From the NCBI GenBank assembly GCA_031552655.1, contig JAVBML010000053.1, forward strand, positions 1 through 17,140: 17,140 bases of DNA, written 5' to 3'. This DNA comes from CAZTPH01 sp031552655 (GTDB lineage: Bacteria; Pseudomonadota; Gammaproteobacteria; UBA9339). Under the pieces are notes generated by a model that ran no database searches, was not told the DNA's origin, and worked only from the letters and a program-made list of their open reading frames with translations. Made by a program: the position numbers and the translations under genes. Positions 7,293 through 15,254 of the stretch are shown here, piece by piece; position 1 is the first letter of the stretch, and every line of letters starts with the position of its first letter.

Positions 7293-7807
7293 GGGTTAAT
7301 TTTATTTCTCCGTACCAACGATTATTTCGCAGTGAACTGGTAAATTTTACCTTGCCGCCATTGCTGGGAATTATTCTCGGCGCCCTAGTCCTAGGAATCT
7401 GGCAGCTTAGACTAAACTATGCCATCCATTGCGGCATTCAAAAATTAGAACAGCTTCACAGAACTCTGATTACCCTGGATTCCCAAAAGCAACGCATCAA
7501 AAACAGTGCCAAACAATCACCTCCTGTTAACCCTAGGGCACTTCACATCATAAAAAATAGAATTCAAATTGTGGAAATCTTTACTCTATTTCAACAAAAC
7601 TTAGGAGAAAATTTAGATATTAAAAAACTGGAGATTAGCGATGATAGAGTAATAATTTCTGGCTACTCTAGTTCCCTAGAAAGATTAGCCAATACCATCA
7701 CTGCCCTAAATCAAAATAATCCAAAGTCAAATTATTACTTAGAAAAATTAGACAAGAGAGAAATTAACTATGAATTTTCAATGGTTGGAAAATTTAACTC
7801 GAAATAA
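7289..7807 (+). CDS. pilN: PilN-like inner-membrane pilus assembly protein
   Basis: 172 residues with the PilN plan. A short cytoplasmic tail 'VNFISPYQRLFR' takes the place of the PilM-binding 'INLLPYR' motif. One membrane helix follows (about 21-40), then a coiled coil (about 45-75) and a periplasmic ferredoxin-like domain ending in 'RVIISGYSSSLERLANTITAL' (about 120-140). The start overlaps the pilM stop by 4 bp (ATGA) and the end overlaps the next gene by 38 bp, both signs of translational coupling. In known systems PilN pairs with PilO in the periplasm and links cytoplasmic PilM to the PilP-PilQ envelope complex. Confidence 0.85.
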   Translation: MRVNFISPYQRLFRSELVNFTLPPLLGIILGALVLGIWQLRLNYAIHCGIQKLEQLHRTLITLDSQKQRIKNSAKQSPPVNPRALHIIKNRIQIVEIFTLFQQNLGENLDIKKLEISDDRVIISGYSSSLERLANTITALNQNNPKSNYYLEKLDKREINYEFSMVGKFNSK

Positions 7808-8594
7808 ATCAGTACTTTCCATGGGGAAATTTTTTATTTTAGCAATATCCATAATATTTATTGGCTATGGTACTAAAATTATCTCCCTGCAAAAAACCAT
7901 GCGGACACTTAGCACTAGACAACAAAAATTGGAACAAAGAATAAAAGCTAAAAAACTAGGATTGCAAACCCAACGAACATTCTCACTTTCAAAAATACCC
8001 CAAAAAATAACCGCAAATTTTAATTTCCTAGAAGAGATAGCGCTCCTGGATCAATGCGCCAACCAAAACCGAGTAACCATCGATGTCCTCAAACAGCTAT
8101 CATCTGCCAATAATCAAAATCAAAGCAACCACCAGCTGCAACTAAGTTGCCGGGGAAACTACGAAAATCTAATTACCCTGCTAAACACCGTGCTATTTAC
8201 CTCCCAAACATTATCTCTGGATAAATTAGCTATGGAAAAGCAAAGTGATAATCTGCTCGCCATGCACTTATCCCTTACCGGTCATCTCCATGGTATCGAT
8301 ATTCTGAAAAATATTGCCCTAAAAAAAATAGATAGCAACCAAGGTAATCCATTCGATACTCAAAAATATGGAGTAAATCTAGCTCATTGGAATCTAGATG
8401 AACTTAGATTGCTAGGAACCATTAGTGATGGCAACCAATGCCATGGCATCATTGCCGATCCTTTCAATAATATATACCAAGTTAAAATTAATGATCCCAT
8501 TGGCATAAAGCAAAATATCATCAAAACCATCACCAACAGTGTAATCACCACCTCCGATTCCCGGGAACAAATTCGAGACAAGATATGCAAATAA
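7770..8594 (+). CDS. pilO: PilO-PilP fusion protein (inner-membrane to secretin linker)
   Basis: 274 residues combining two proteins that are normally separate. The N-terminal part is PilO-like: a short cytoplasmic start MNFQWLENL, a membrane helix (about 19-38), a coiled coil (about 39-66) and a ferredoxin-like domain (about 85-175). The C-terminal part is PilP-like: the linker 'GNPFD' (192-196) is followed by 'LDELRLLGTISDGNQCHGII' (209-228) and 'ADPFNNIYQVKINDPIG' (229-245), matching the 'L..L..VGTL..G...ALI.DP...V..V..GD.LG' beta domain of PilP. Separate PilP is a lipoprotein; here there is no lipobox and the domain is tethered through the PilO helix. No separate pilP lies in the operon, which supports a true fusion. 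The frame runs without interruption. It overlaps pilN by 38 bp and pilQ by 10 bp. An alternative start at residue 18 (7821) would remove the cytoplasmic tail. Confidence 0.8.
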   Translation: MNFQWLENLTRNKSVLSMGKFFILAISIIFIGYGTKIISLQKTMRTLSTRQQKLEQRIKAKKLGLQTQRTFSLSKIPQKITANFNFLEEIALLDQCANQNRVTIDVLKQLSSANNQNQSNHQLQLSCRGNYENLITLLNTVLFTSQTLSLDKLAMEKQSDNLLAMHLSLTGHLHGIDILKNIALKKIDSNQGNPFDTQKYGVNLAHWNLDELRLLGTISDGNQCHGIIADPFNNIYQVKINDPIGIKQNIIKTITNSVITTSDSREQIRDKICK

Positions 8595-9769
8595 AATATC
8601 ACGCCATGGCACTAACTCTAGGCACCATGCTCATAGTTCAGAGTCAAGGTAATATGTTACTAAATTTAGATATTCATGACATTAAAATTCGGGAACTAAT
8701 CAATCTCATTTCCCAGCGAGCCAATAAAAATATTGTCACCAGTGATAAGGTCAATGGTAGCACCTCCCTCAAGCTAACTAACATTCCATGGCGCAGTGCC
8801 CTGGACACGATAGTAAAAATGCATGGACTAACTAAACATGAGAGAGAAGATACGATTATCATCGGTACTAAAGAGGAGATGACTCGGGAAGAGGATCAAT
8901 TATTAAAAAGTAGGGTATTTGATATTCGCAATGTACCCGTTGAAAATCTCGCTAAACTGCTGGGATCGGCGGGTATCCTATCATCAAAGGGAAAAATAAG
9001 TACCGATATGTTATCTAATACTCTGGTAGCTACGGACAATGAAGATCATCTTAATAATTTAGCTAAGCTAGTTAAACAAATAGATCAACCGATCCAACAG
9101 ATATTAATCGAAGCACGCATTGTCAGCGTTGATGACCTATTCATGCATGAACTGGGATTAGAACTTCATGGTAAAAAGAACCTAGGCAGTGGATCCAAAA
9201 ATAGTATTAACCTAGCCCTCGCTGCACCGCAAGGATCACTGAATCTTACCATGGCAAAGCTTAAAAATACCGAACTATTAGACCTCCAATTGACCGCCCT
9301 GGAAAAAAATGGACGAGGTCAAGTTATTTCCAAACCTAAACTGCTAACTGCCGATCGCCAAGTGGCCTACATAGAAGCGGGAGCAGAAATTCCCTACCAG
9401 GAAAAGACGAAAAAAGGGGGCACCGGCATAGCCTTTAAAAAAGCTGTCCTCAGCCTTAAAGTTACTCCCGAAATCTTAGCAAAAAACGAAATAAACCTAA
9501 TTCTAGAAATAAGCCAAGATAAAGTAGGTCAAATGCTGATCAATGGTGTACCAACCATCGAAACTAGAAAGATTCAAACCCAAACCCTAGCGAAAAACAA
9601 CGAAACCATCGTTCTCGGAGGTATCTACGAATGGAGTAAAACAAGCACTACTGCTGGCATTCCCATTCTCAAAGAACTTCCCCTAATAAAATTACTCTGC
9701 GGCAAAAAAATTACCACCTGGGAACGCAAAGAACTACTCATTTTCGTCACGCCGCAAATTATCTCCTAG
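8585..9769 (+). CDS. pilQ: Short PilQ-type secretin (HofQ/ComE-like)
   Basis: 394 residues, about the size of HofQ/ComE and much shorter than PilQ proteins with N-terminal AMIN domains. A weak signal sequence (1 to about 22) is followed by an STN/N0 domain (about 26-95, 'LNLDIHDIKIRELINLISQ...NIVTSDKVNG'). Next is an N1/NolW-type domain (about 108-170, 'VFDIRNVPVENLAKLL...NTLVATD'), then the secretin barrel (about 172-392), with 'ILIEARIVSVDD', 'GRGQVISKPKLLTAD', 'AEIPYQEK', 'ETIVLGGIYEW' and the terminal 'KELLIFVTPQII'. The protein should form the outer-membrane ring through which the pilus or transforming DNA passes, bound on its periplasmic side by the PilP part of the upstream protein. 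Last gene of the operon, followed by a terminator. The signal-peptide cleavage site is not clear. Confidence 0.9.
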   Translation: MQIKYHAMALTLGTMLIVQSQGNMLLNLDIHDIKIRELINLISQRANKNIVTSDKVNGSTSLKLTNIPWRSALDTIVKMHGLTKHEREDTIIIGTKEEMTREEDQLLKSRVFDIRNVPVENLAKLLGSAGILSSKGKISTDMLSNTLVATDNEDHLNNLAKLVKQIDQPIQQILIEARIVSVDDLFMHELGLELHGKKNLGSGSKNSINLALAAPQGSLNLTMAKLKNTELLDLQLTALEKNGRGQVISKPKLLTADRQVAYIEAGAEIPYQEKTKKGGTGIAFKKAVLSLKVTPEILAKNEINLILEISQDKVGQMLINGVPTIETRKIQTQTLAKNNETIVLGGIYEWSKTSTTAGIPILKELPLIKLLCGKKITTWERKELLIFVTPQIIS

Positions 9770-9800
9770 TAATCTATAGCTTGCCTAGATTATTTTTTTT
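9770..9800 (+). terminator. Rho-independent terminator of the pilus operon
   Basis: Immediately after the pilQ stop, a perfect 7-bp stem TAATCTA (9770-9776) / TAGATTA (9786-9792) with a 9-nt loop is followed by eight T residues (9793-9800). The stem is AT-rich, but its position and the T-tract are convincing. Confidence 0.7.
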
Positions 9801-9837
9801 GAGTAGCATTACCATAGTATATTTTTTGGGAAATCAT

Positions 9838-9851
9838 ATGCTAATTAGCAT
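9838..9851. promoter_or_regulatory. 14-bp perfect palindrome upstream of the MscS-like gene
   Basis: ATGCTAATTAGCAT reads the same on both strands. It lies 36 bp before the channel gene start and just after the pilus-operon terminator, where a promoter for the channel would be expected. A TTGACC follows at 9851-9856, but no matching -10 was found. It may be an operator for a dimeric regulator; no bound protein can be named. Confidence 0.35.
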
Positions 9852-9887
9852 TGACCAGGGCAAACATAAAATAATAACTTCCGACCC

Positions 9888-10853
9888 ATGATAAAGCGAA
9901 AATATCTAAAGCTACTGAAAAAATATTGGTATAAACCCCTAGCAGTGAGCTGCGCTATTATCATCCTACAGCTAGGGCCGGTGTTCATTCCCTATTTAAA
10001 AAACTCCCCGACCTATAGCCACATTTTAATGATTATTACCATTATTATCCTAACGTGGATTGTCATTCAGTTTACAAAAACCATCGGTGACATAATTATT
10101 AACAAGGGATTTAAACACTCTCGTAATAACCTCGACGCTCAACGTATCAATACCCAAATGGGTATTTTAGTAAACATAACTACCATAGTGTTGGCAATCA
10201 TTGGCATATCTTTGGTACTCATGACCTTTTCCCAAATACGCAAAATAGGCATCAGCATTCTGGCATCCGCCGGTATTGCTGGTATCATATTGGGAATGGC
10301 TGCCCAAAAAATATTGGGAAAAATCCTTGCCGGCATACAAATTGCCTTTACGCAACCAATTAAAATAGGAGATAACATTGTCGTAGCGGGCGAGTTGGGA
10401 ACGGTAGAAAAAATTAATCTTACCTATGCCACCATGACCACTCCTGATAGACGTCAATTTGTAATTCCCATTAATTATTTCATTGAAAACATTTTTCAAA
10501 ATTGGACGATAAACTCTTCGGATTCCCTGGGAGTTATCTATATTGAAGTAGATTACATAGCACCCATTCAAATGATTCGCGAGGCCCTGAATAATATCTT
10601 GGAAAACAATGATCTCTGGGATAAAAAATTTAAAAAATTACAGGTGGTGGAAACTAAATCCCAAACCATAGTGCTACGTATCCTAGCCTCCACCTCGGAT
10701 CCCAGCAATGCCCAAAGCTTGCAGTGCGACATCAGGGAACAACTCATTGAATTTCTTCAAAAAAACTATCCCGAATGTCTGCCCCAGGTGAGATTAAAAC
10801 TCACTACCAGTGGTGCCACCTTTAACTTTGATCACCCTAGAATAAATGTATAG
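9888..10853 (+). CDS. MscS-family small-conductance mechanosensitive channel
   Basis: A 321-residue inner-membrane protein. Membrane helices are predicted at about 17-38, 46-63 and 92-114, followed by the pore-lining helix and its kink (120-154, 'ISILASAGIAGIILGMAAQKILGKILAGIQIAF') rich in Gly and Ala as in MscS TM3. Next comes the beta domain 'PIKIGDNIVVAGELGTVEKINL' (about 157-178) with 'RRQFVIPINYF' (about 188-198), then an alpha/beta C-terminal domain. Such channels open under membrane tension to release solutes during hypo-osmotic shock. It stands alone between two terminator-like signals. No good Shine-Dalgarno precedes the ATG; a later start would cut the first helix, so this start is preferred. 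Confidence 0.92.
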   Translation: MIKRKYLKLLKKYWYKPLAVSCAIIILQLGPVFIPYLKNSPTYSHILMIITIIILTWIVIQFTKTIGDIIINKGFKHSRNNLDAQRINTQMGILVNITTIVLAIIGISLVLMTFSQIRKIGISILASAGIAGIILGMAAQKILGKILAGIQIAFTQPIKIGDNIVVAGELGTVEKINLTYATMTTPDRRQFVIPINYFIENIFQNWTINSSDSLGVIYIEVDYIAPIQMIREALNNILENNDLWDKKFKKLQVVETKSQTIVLRILASTSDPSNAQSLQCDIREQLIEFLQKNYPECLPQVRLKLTTSGATFNFDHPRINV

Positions 10854-10890
10854 AGATATTTATCCTATATTTTAGAATATCTTTTATTTT
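10854..10890 (+). terminator. Weak candidate terminator after the MscS-like gene
   Basis: AGATATT (10854-10860) pairs perfectly with AATATCT (10876-10882) across a 15-nt loop, followed by a T-rich TTTATTTT tail. The stem begins at the base after the stop codon, but it is AT-rich and may be weak. Confidence 0.35.
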
Positions 10891-10902
10891 CAGACAGTAA
10901 TT

Positions 10903-10928
10903 ACCTATAACCCCAGCTAGGTTTTTTT
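10903..10928 (+). terminator. Second candidate terminator after the MscS-like gene
   Basis: ACCTA (10903-10907) and TAGGT (10918-10922) form a 5-bp stem with a 10-nt loop, running into seven T residues (10922-10928). The stem is short but the T-tract is good. Confidence 0.4.
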
Positions 10929-11158
10929 CGTTAATTAAACCGCCATTGAAATTATGCAACGACATATAGGGATCTGAAAATCACGGGAGTATTATCATAA
11001 ATTTAATTAGACAGAGAATAAAAATAAGCAGGTAACAAAACTATGTAAATCAACATTGTAACATATCATGACTAATCGCTGCTTCTAAAAACTAGCAAAA
11101 TGGGTGTTTTTCATACCATTTAAAACTAAAGAGCATATTTTTATAGATTTTGATAGCT

Positions 11159-12517
11159 CTAGTCCAAAGCCTGTAAAGCTTCCCTAAGATTTTTAACCGT
11201 AATAATCTCAATACCTTCCAGAGGCACTTTAGGTTTATTCGCCTGGGGAATAATTGCCTTTTTAAAACCATGCTTTAGTGCCGCCTTGAGACGTTCCTGG
11301 CCACTTTGTACCGGACGAATTTCACCGGCCAAACCAACTTCACCAAAAACAACTAGGTCACGACTAAGCGGACGATTGCGAATGCTAGACAGAATGGCTG
11401 CCAGCACCGCTAGGTCCACCGCTGTTTCCATAATCTTCACACCGCCCACAATGTTAATAAAGACATCCTGATTATGGGTTGCCACTCCTCCGTGTCGATG
11501 TAGAACGGCCAGCAAAATTGATAACCTGTTGGGTTCAAATCCCACAGTAACTCGGCGTGGATTAGCTAAATAACTCTCATCCACCAGAGCCTGCACTTCA
11601 ATGAGTAAAGGACGACTACCCTCCCAGGTAACCATAATGGAACTACCGGCAATGACTCCTTCATGGTTAGCAAGAAAGATTGCCGAGGGATTGTTAACCT
11701 CCTTTAAACCCCGGTCGGTCATAGCAAATATGCCTAATTCATTGATGGCACCGAAGCGGTTTTTTGTAGCTCGAATTATTCTAAATCTACTATCTCGATC
11801 CCCTTCAAAATACAAAACGCAATCTACCATGTGCTCCAAAACCTTGGGACCAGCAATCGTTCCCTCCTTGGTAACATGGCCAACCACAAATAGCGCAATT
11901 TTAGATTGCTTAGCATAGCGCATTAGCTGCGCGGTGCATTCCCTAATCTGACTTGCTCCCCCGGGTGCCGAAGGTATTCCCTCCGTGTATATCGTCTGAA
12001 TGGAATCGATGGCAATGATCACCGGTTTTTCTCGCTGGGCCATGGAGATAATCTTTTCCACTTGGGTTTCCGCAGCTAGTAATAGCTTATCTTCCGGCAA
12101 CTCCAAGCGTCGAGCACGCATAGCAATCTGCTGCAATGACTCTTCCCCCGTTACATAGAGTACACGATGATCTTCACCAAAACCACAAAGAGCTTGCAAC
12201 AACAATGTGGACTTACCAATGCCAGGATCCCCTCCAATCAAAACCGTGGATCCCACCACTAACCCTCCTCCCAGTACGCGATCCAATTCTTCAATGGTTG
12301 TAGATAAACGTGTTCTGCTAGCAGTATCCACCGTGGACAGCAGCACTATACCCTCACCACTGTCACCGGCATAGCCAGAAAATCGAGCGGCACTTTTAGT
12401 AACTATCTCTTCTATCAAACTGTTCCAATTGCCACATTCACCGCAATAACCATTCCACTTGGGATATTGAGTCCCGCATTTTTGACAAACGTAGACAACT
12501 TTTGCTTTGCTACTCAT
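11159..12517 (-). CDS. radA: DNA repair protein RadA (Sms)
   Basis: 452 residues, close to the usual 450-460. In order: a C4 zinc finger (C11, C14, C25, C28 in 'CQKCG...YCGECGNW'), a RecA-like ATPase core with Walker A GGDPGIGKST (95-104) and Walker B 'VIIAIDSIQ' (about 166-174), the RadA-specific KNRFG motif (252-256), and a C-terminal LonB-like domain ('DLAVLAAILSS...VFGEVGLAGEIRPV'). RadA is a branch-migration helicase that processes recombination intermediates in DNA repair and, in naturally transformable bacteria, extends the heteroduplex of incoming DNA. It follows murI by 24 nt and is the last gene of the minus-strand group. All key motifs are intact. Confidence 0.97.
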   Translation of the reverse strand: MSSKAKVVYVCQKCGTQYPKWNGYCGECGNWNSLIEEIVTKSAARFSGYAGDSGEGIVLLSTVDTASRTRLSTTIEELDRVLGGGLVVGSTVLIGGDPGIGKSTLLLQALCGFGEDHRVLYVTGEESLQQIAMRARRLELPEDKLLLAAETQVEKIISMAQREKPVIIAIDSIQTIYTEGIPSAPGGASQIRECTAQLMRYAKQSKIALFVVGHVTKEGTIAGPKVLEHMVDCVLYFEGDRDSRFRIIRATKNRFGAINELGIFAMTDRGLKEVNNPSAIFLANHEGVIAGSSIMVTWEGSRPLLIEVQALVDESYLANPRRVTVGFEPNRLSILLAVLHRHGGVATHNQDVFINIVGGVKIMETAVDLAVLAAILSSIRNRPLSRDLVVFGEVGLAGEIRPVQSGQERLKAALKHGFKKAIIPQANKPKVPLEGIEIITVKNLREALQALD

Positions 12518-12541
12518 GGTAATTATTTTCCCCTAAAGATT

Positions 12542-13339
12542 TCAAAATATATCCATTTGCTCAATGGGTACATCTTCTCCAAAAAACATCCGTGCTCTTT
12601 GAATAAAATTTGGTGTATTATCGGAGAGATAAAATCTATGGTGACCGCCGCTAGAGGAAATTAGGTCATGATTTTCAAGCATCTCTTTTAAGGTAATCGC
12701 CGTAATGACCGAAGCGTCTAAAACATCTACACTACCGCTGTAGAACTTCTCTATTTTGTTGCGTATTATGGGATAGTGAGTGCAACCCAAAACCAAGGCA
12801 CGAATTGATTGTAAAATCGGATGAGATAAATACTCTTCGAGGATAATATCCAATACCAGATGCTCACTAAATCCCTCCTCAATAATGGGAACCAGCAGCG
12901 GCGTCGCCAAGGATTTTATTTCCACTGCGACCCCATGGCACCTAATTCTATGGCCATATATTTTAGATGCCACGGTAAGCTTAGTGCCAATCAACCCAAT
13001 GGAACTATCATGATATTTAGCAGCCAAAACTTTCACCATGGGATCAACAACATTAACTAATAGAACCCTATCTCCTAAATATTGCTGCAACTTTTCGTAG
13101 ACAACCGCCGCTGAATTACATGCCACCAAAATTAACTTAACACCACAGCTAAGTAAAAAATCAGCAATTCTTACTACGTAACTTTCCAAAATCTGGGGAG
13201 ATTTATCACCGTAGGGTAAATGGGCAGTATCGCCAAAATAGATTAACGATTCTTGCGGCAAAAGATCAGTCACTGCCCTAGCAATGGTCAATCCTCCAAC
13301 TCCGCTATCAAAAATACCGATGGGAAAATTTTTTTTCAA
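12542..13339 (-). CDS. murI: Glutamate racemase MurI
   Basis: 265 residues, normal for the family. MurI converts L- to D-glutamate for peptidoglycan stem peptides in the cytoplasm. Visible motifs are 'GIFDSGVGGLT' with D11, 'YFGDTAHLPYG' (34-44), first catalytic cysteine C74 in 'VACNSAA' (commonly ACNTA), and second catalytic cysteine C186 with H188 in 'GCTHYP'. The start is TTG at 13339-13337: an in-frame stop lies two codons upstream and no ATG or GTG occurs before the catalytic Asp, so a TTG start is required. It follows ampE by 24 nt and precedes radA by 24 nt, in one likely operon. Confidence 0.96.
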   Translation of the reverse strand: MKKNFPIGIFDSGVGGLTIARAVTDLLPQESLIYFGDTAHLPYGDKSPQILESYVVRIADFLLSCGVKLILVACNSAAVVYEKLQQYLGDRVLLVNVVDPMVKVLAAKYHDSSIGLIGTKLTVASKIYGHRIRCHGVAVEIKSLATPLLVPIIEEGFSEHLVLDIILEEYLSHPILQSIRALVLGCTHYPIIRNKIEKFYSGSVDVLDASVITAITLKEMLENHDLISSSGGHHRFYLSDNTPNFIQRARMFFGEDVPIEQMDIF

Positions 13340-13363
13340 AGCTTATATCCAATTAGCAAGAAA

Positions 13364-14221
13364 CTAAACCACAATGCCAATGAGGATAAAAAATATCGCT
13401 CCAAGCCAAATTATTATAACGCGATCAATCATATCCAAAGCTGCGTGACTCTCTTCAACACCGTAATCATCAACGGGATCTATGTCCAATGCCGCCATTC
13501 CTGATTCCACAACAAATTTTCTAACATTTGCCATACTATCCCAGAAATTGTCTAAGCAATAGCGCACTCCCCGGCTAAACCTACCCGCCAGAGCAAAGCT
13601 AAATCCAACCAATCGCGCAGGCAACCATTCAAAAATATTCTGCAATTTATCGGCAAAGTCGGCCATGGCAACATAGCTAGAATTAATCTTAGTAATATTC
13701 TGATTAATTAACTTAACTAAAGTATAGGCACTGACGCCATAGACCCCAAAAAATAGAAACCAAAAGAGTCCCACAAAAATATTCCCAAAGGAATGTAATA
13801 GAATCGCTTTGCTAACAGCTCTCTCAAGCTCCGTGGTATTGCCAATGAAGGAGGTATCAATAAAATCAGCAACCATATCCATGGCCCTCTGCATATTAGA
13901 TTCCTGGAGCGCAGAAAAATATGGTCGCAGTTTATCTTTAAGATCCCGAGCATCTATGGAAAAAAACAGTACCGCGGTAGCTAGGAAGAGAGTAAATATA
14001 TCATAGAAGTGCCATTTTCTAAGCACTAAATACAGTACCAAAAACACTAGCCAAAGGGGAGCTATTAGTAACACCATGGCAAGCCGCTCATTAACTTTAG
14101 CTAGCCAGCGATCCAGGAATTTTACGTATAAACTAAACCATACGAAATTATCCCGAAAAGAAATGTTAACATATCTTTGTACAGCCAGACATAATAAAAT
14201 AGAGATGAATATTACTAACAT
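13364..14221 (-). CDS. ampE: AmpE-family inner-membrane protein
   Basis: 285 residues, the same length as E. coli AmpE (284). It is a polytopic membrane protein of the AmpE/CobD-like fold, with hydrophobic segments at about 2-17, 48-66, 76-90, 145-170 and 265-285. 'FEWLPARLVGFSFALAGRF' (about 207-225) closely matches the conserved 'LDWVPVRLAGVVYALIG' region of AmpE. AmpE was described as a signalling modulator in beta-lactamase induction with AmpD, but its biochemical role is unsettled. No ampD or ampR is in the window; the next genes are murI and radA, and the murI link keeps a cell-wall theme. The start is supported by GGAG (14230-14233 on the minus strand) 8 nt upstream. Confidence 0.88.
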   Translation of the reverse strand: MLVIFISILLCLAVQRYVNISFRDNFVWFSLYVKFLDRWLAKVNERLAMVLLIAPLWLVFLVLYLVLRKWHFYDIFTLFLATAVLFFSIDARDLKDKLRPYFSALQESNMQRAMDMVADFIDTSFIGNTTELERAVSKAILLHSFGNIFVGLFWFLFFGVYGVSAYTLVKLINQNITKINSSYVAMADFADKLQNIFEWLPARLVGFSFALAGRFSRGVRYCLDNFWDSMANVRKFVVESGMAALDIDPVDDYGVEESHAALDMIDRVIIIWLGAIFFILIGIVV

Positions 14222-14257
14222 CTTTTTTACTCCATATTACTTTTGCTTTACTTTTTG

Positions 14258-14285
14258 CTTATAATTGATGACTAAATATACTCAA
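14258..14285 (-). promoter_or_regulatory. Candidate proximal promoter for ampE-murI-radA
   Basis: On the minus strand TTGAGT (14280-14285), a 16-bp spacer and TATAAG (14258-14263) lie about 40 nt before the ampE start. The elements match consensus at 4 and 5 of 6 positions. Confidence 0.35.
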
Positions 14286-14458
14286 TAAGTTTGAACCATT
14301 TCGCTACTAATTGCCTATGTGGTATTTATACACATAACAATCAAAATTTGACTAATACCACAACACGGCCACGGAGTAGATCACCATTTTGTACTGGATC
14401 TGCTAACGGTACTTTCTGTGACAGAATCACCTTCTTCTAACTAAAATTCTTAGAGTCG

Positions 14459-14487
14459 ATTATGATAATAACCGTACTTATTGTCAA
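14459..14487 (-). promoter_or_regulatory. Near-consensus sigma70 promoter reading toward ampE
   Basis: On the minus strand TTGACA (14482-14487), exactly 17 bp, then CATAAT (14459-14464): 11 of 12 consensus positions. Transcription would start near 14452 and run leftward, giving a leader of about 230 nt before ampE, or a separate small transcript. It lies downstream of adk, so it does not serve that gene. Confidence 0.6.
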
Positions 14488-14544
14488 GCCAGAGTTAAGT
14501 CTTTTACTCCTAGAATCAGGCTCCTAAAAATATTCCTACTACTT

Positions 14545-15201
14545 CTATTTTTTCAAATTCATGGCCTCAATAATGCGCCGTGAAATTTCTTCGATGGCAC
14601 CAATGCCACTGATACGTAGATAGCGAAGACCACCATTTTTTTTCGCCATCTCCCGGTAATAAGTTACCAACGGTTCCGTTTTTTCATGGTAAACGCGCAA
14701 TCTATTTTTAATAGTTTCCTCCCGGTCATCGTCACGCTGCACCAAAGCCTCGCCCGTTATATCATCCACCAGGGGAAGTCGCGGTGGATTGTGTATCAGA
14801 TGATAGATACGTCCCGAACCCGGATGAGTTAATCTACCACTGAGGCGAGCTATCACATCTTCATCAGCAACGTGAATTTCAATGACATAATCCATGGATA
14901 CACCAGATTTATTTAAAATATCTGCCTGAGCAATGGTTCTGGGAAAACCATCTAGCAAATAACCCGTTTGACAATCGGCTTTGCCAATGCGTTGCTTTAC
15001 TAAGTCCACGATAATATCATCGGGAACTAGAACTCCTCGTTCCATAATAGTTTTTACCTTAGCTCCCAGTGTAGAACCATCACTAACCGCCGCTCGCAGC
15101 ATATCACCGGTGGAAATCAGGGGTATATTAAAATACTTAGATAAATTTACTGCCTGGGTACCCTTACCAGCCCCAGGACTTCCCAGTAAAATTATGCGCA
15201 T
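14545..15201 (-). CDS. adk: Adenylate kinase
   Basis: 218 residues, typical for the long bacterial form. It catalyses ATP + AMP to 2 ADP in the cytoplasm. The P-loop is GSPGAGKGT (7-15), the AMP-binding region 'LISTGDMLRAAV' (29-40), and 'LLDGFPRTIAQA' (about 82-93) is the family signature. The LID 'GRLTHPGSGRIYHLIHNPP' (about 121-139) is followed by 'DDREETIKNRLRVYHEKTEPL'. The LID lacks the four zinc cysteines, as usual in Gram-negative bacteria. AGAGG (minus strand, 15209-15213) lies 7 nt before the ATG. It follows the pseudopilin gene by 53 nt on the same strand. Confidence 0.97.
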   Translation of the reverse strand: MRIILLGSPGAGKGTQAVNLSKYFNIPLISTGDMLRAAVSDGSTLGAKVKTIMERGVLVPDDIIVDLVKQRIGKADCQTGYLLDGFPRTIAQADILNKSGVSMDYVIEIHVADEDVIARLSGRLTHPGSGRIYHLIHNPPRLPLVDDITGEALVQRDDDREETIKNRLRVYHEKTEPLVTYYREMAKKNGGLRYLRISGIGAIEEISRRIIEAMNLKK

Positions 15202-15254
15202 CTACAAACCTCTATTTGCCGTTATAAAATTAGGCTAAGTATAGGATATTTTAT

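Larger units (their letters stand above)
10854..11158. other. Gap between convergent MscS-like and radA genes
   Basis: No gene or recognisable RNA was found. The left third holds two plus-strand terminator candidates. An imperfect hairpin AAATGG/CCATTT (11098-11121) lies about 40-60 bp beyond the radA stop and could end the minus-strand operon, but it lacks a proper T-tract on that strand. The rest is AT-rich without evident structure. Confidence 0.5.
14222..14544. other. ampE leader region: inverted repeats and a 29-codon frame
   Basis: Between adk and ampE, both on the minus strand, lie about 320 bases without a recognised gene. They hold two minus-strand promoter candidates (listed separately). 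There is a 13-bp near-palindrome TTCTGTGACAGAA (14414-14426), and a 9-bp inverted repeat TGTGGTATT (14318-14326) / AATACCACA (14354-14362). A 6-bp pair TATGTG/CACATA (14316-14336) overlaps the left arm of that repeat. A minus-strand frame with a GTG start (14430 to 14341) encodes 29 residues beginning VILSQKVPLADPVQNGDLLR. It has no proper ribosome site and no relative I recognise. The segment could be a structured 5' leader, a small RNA gene or a gene remnant. Confidence 0.45.

Noticed and set aside
12542..12664. Plus-strand frame overlapping the radA start and murI end
   Set aside because: Both minus-strand genes are complete and conserved; the frame is a shadow.
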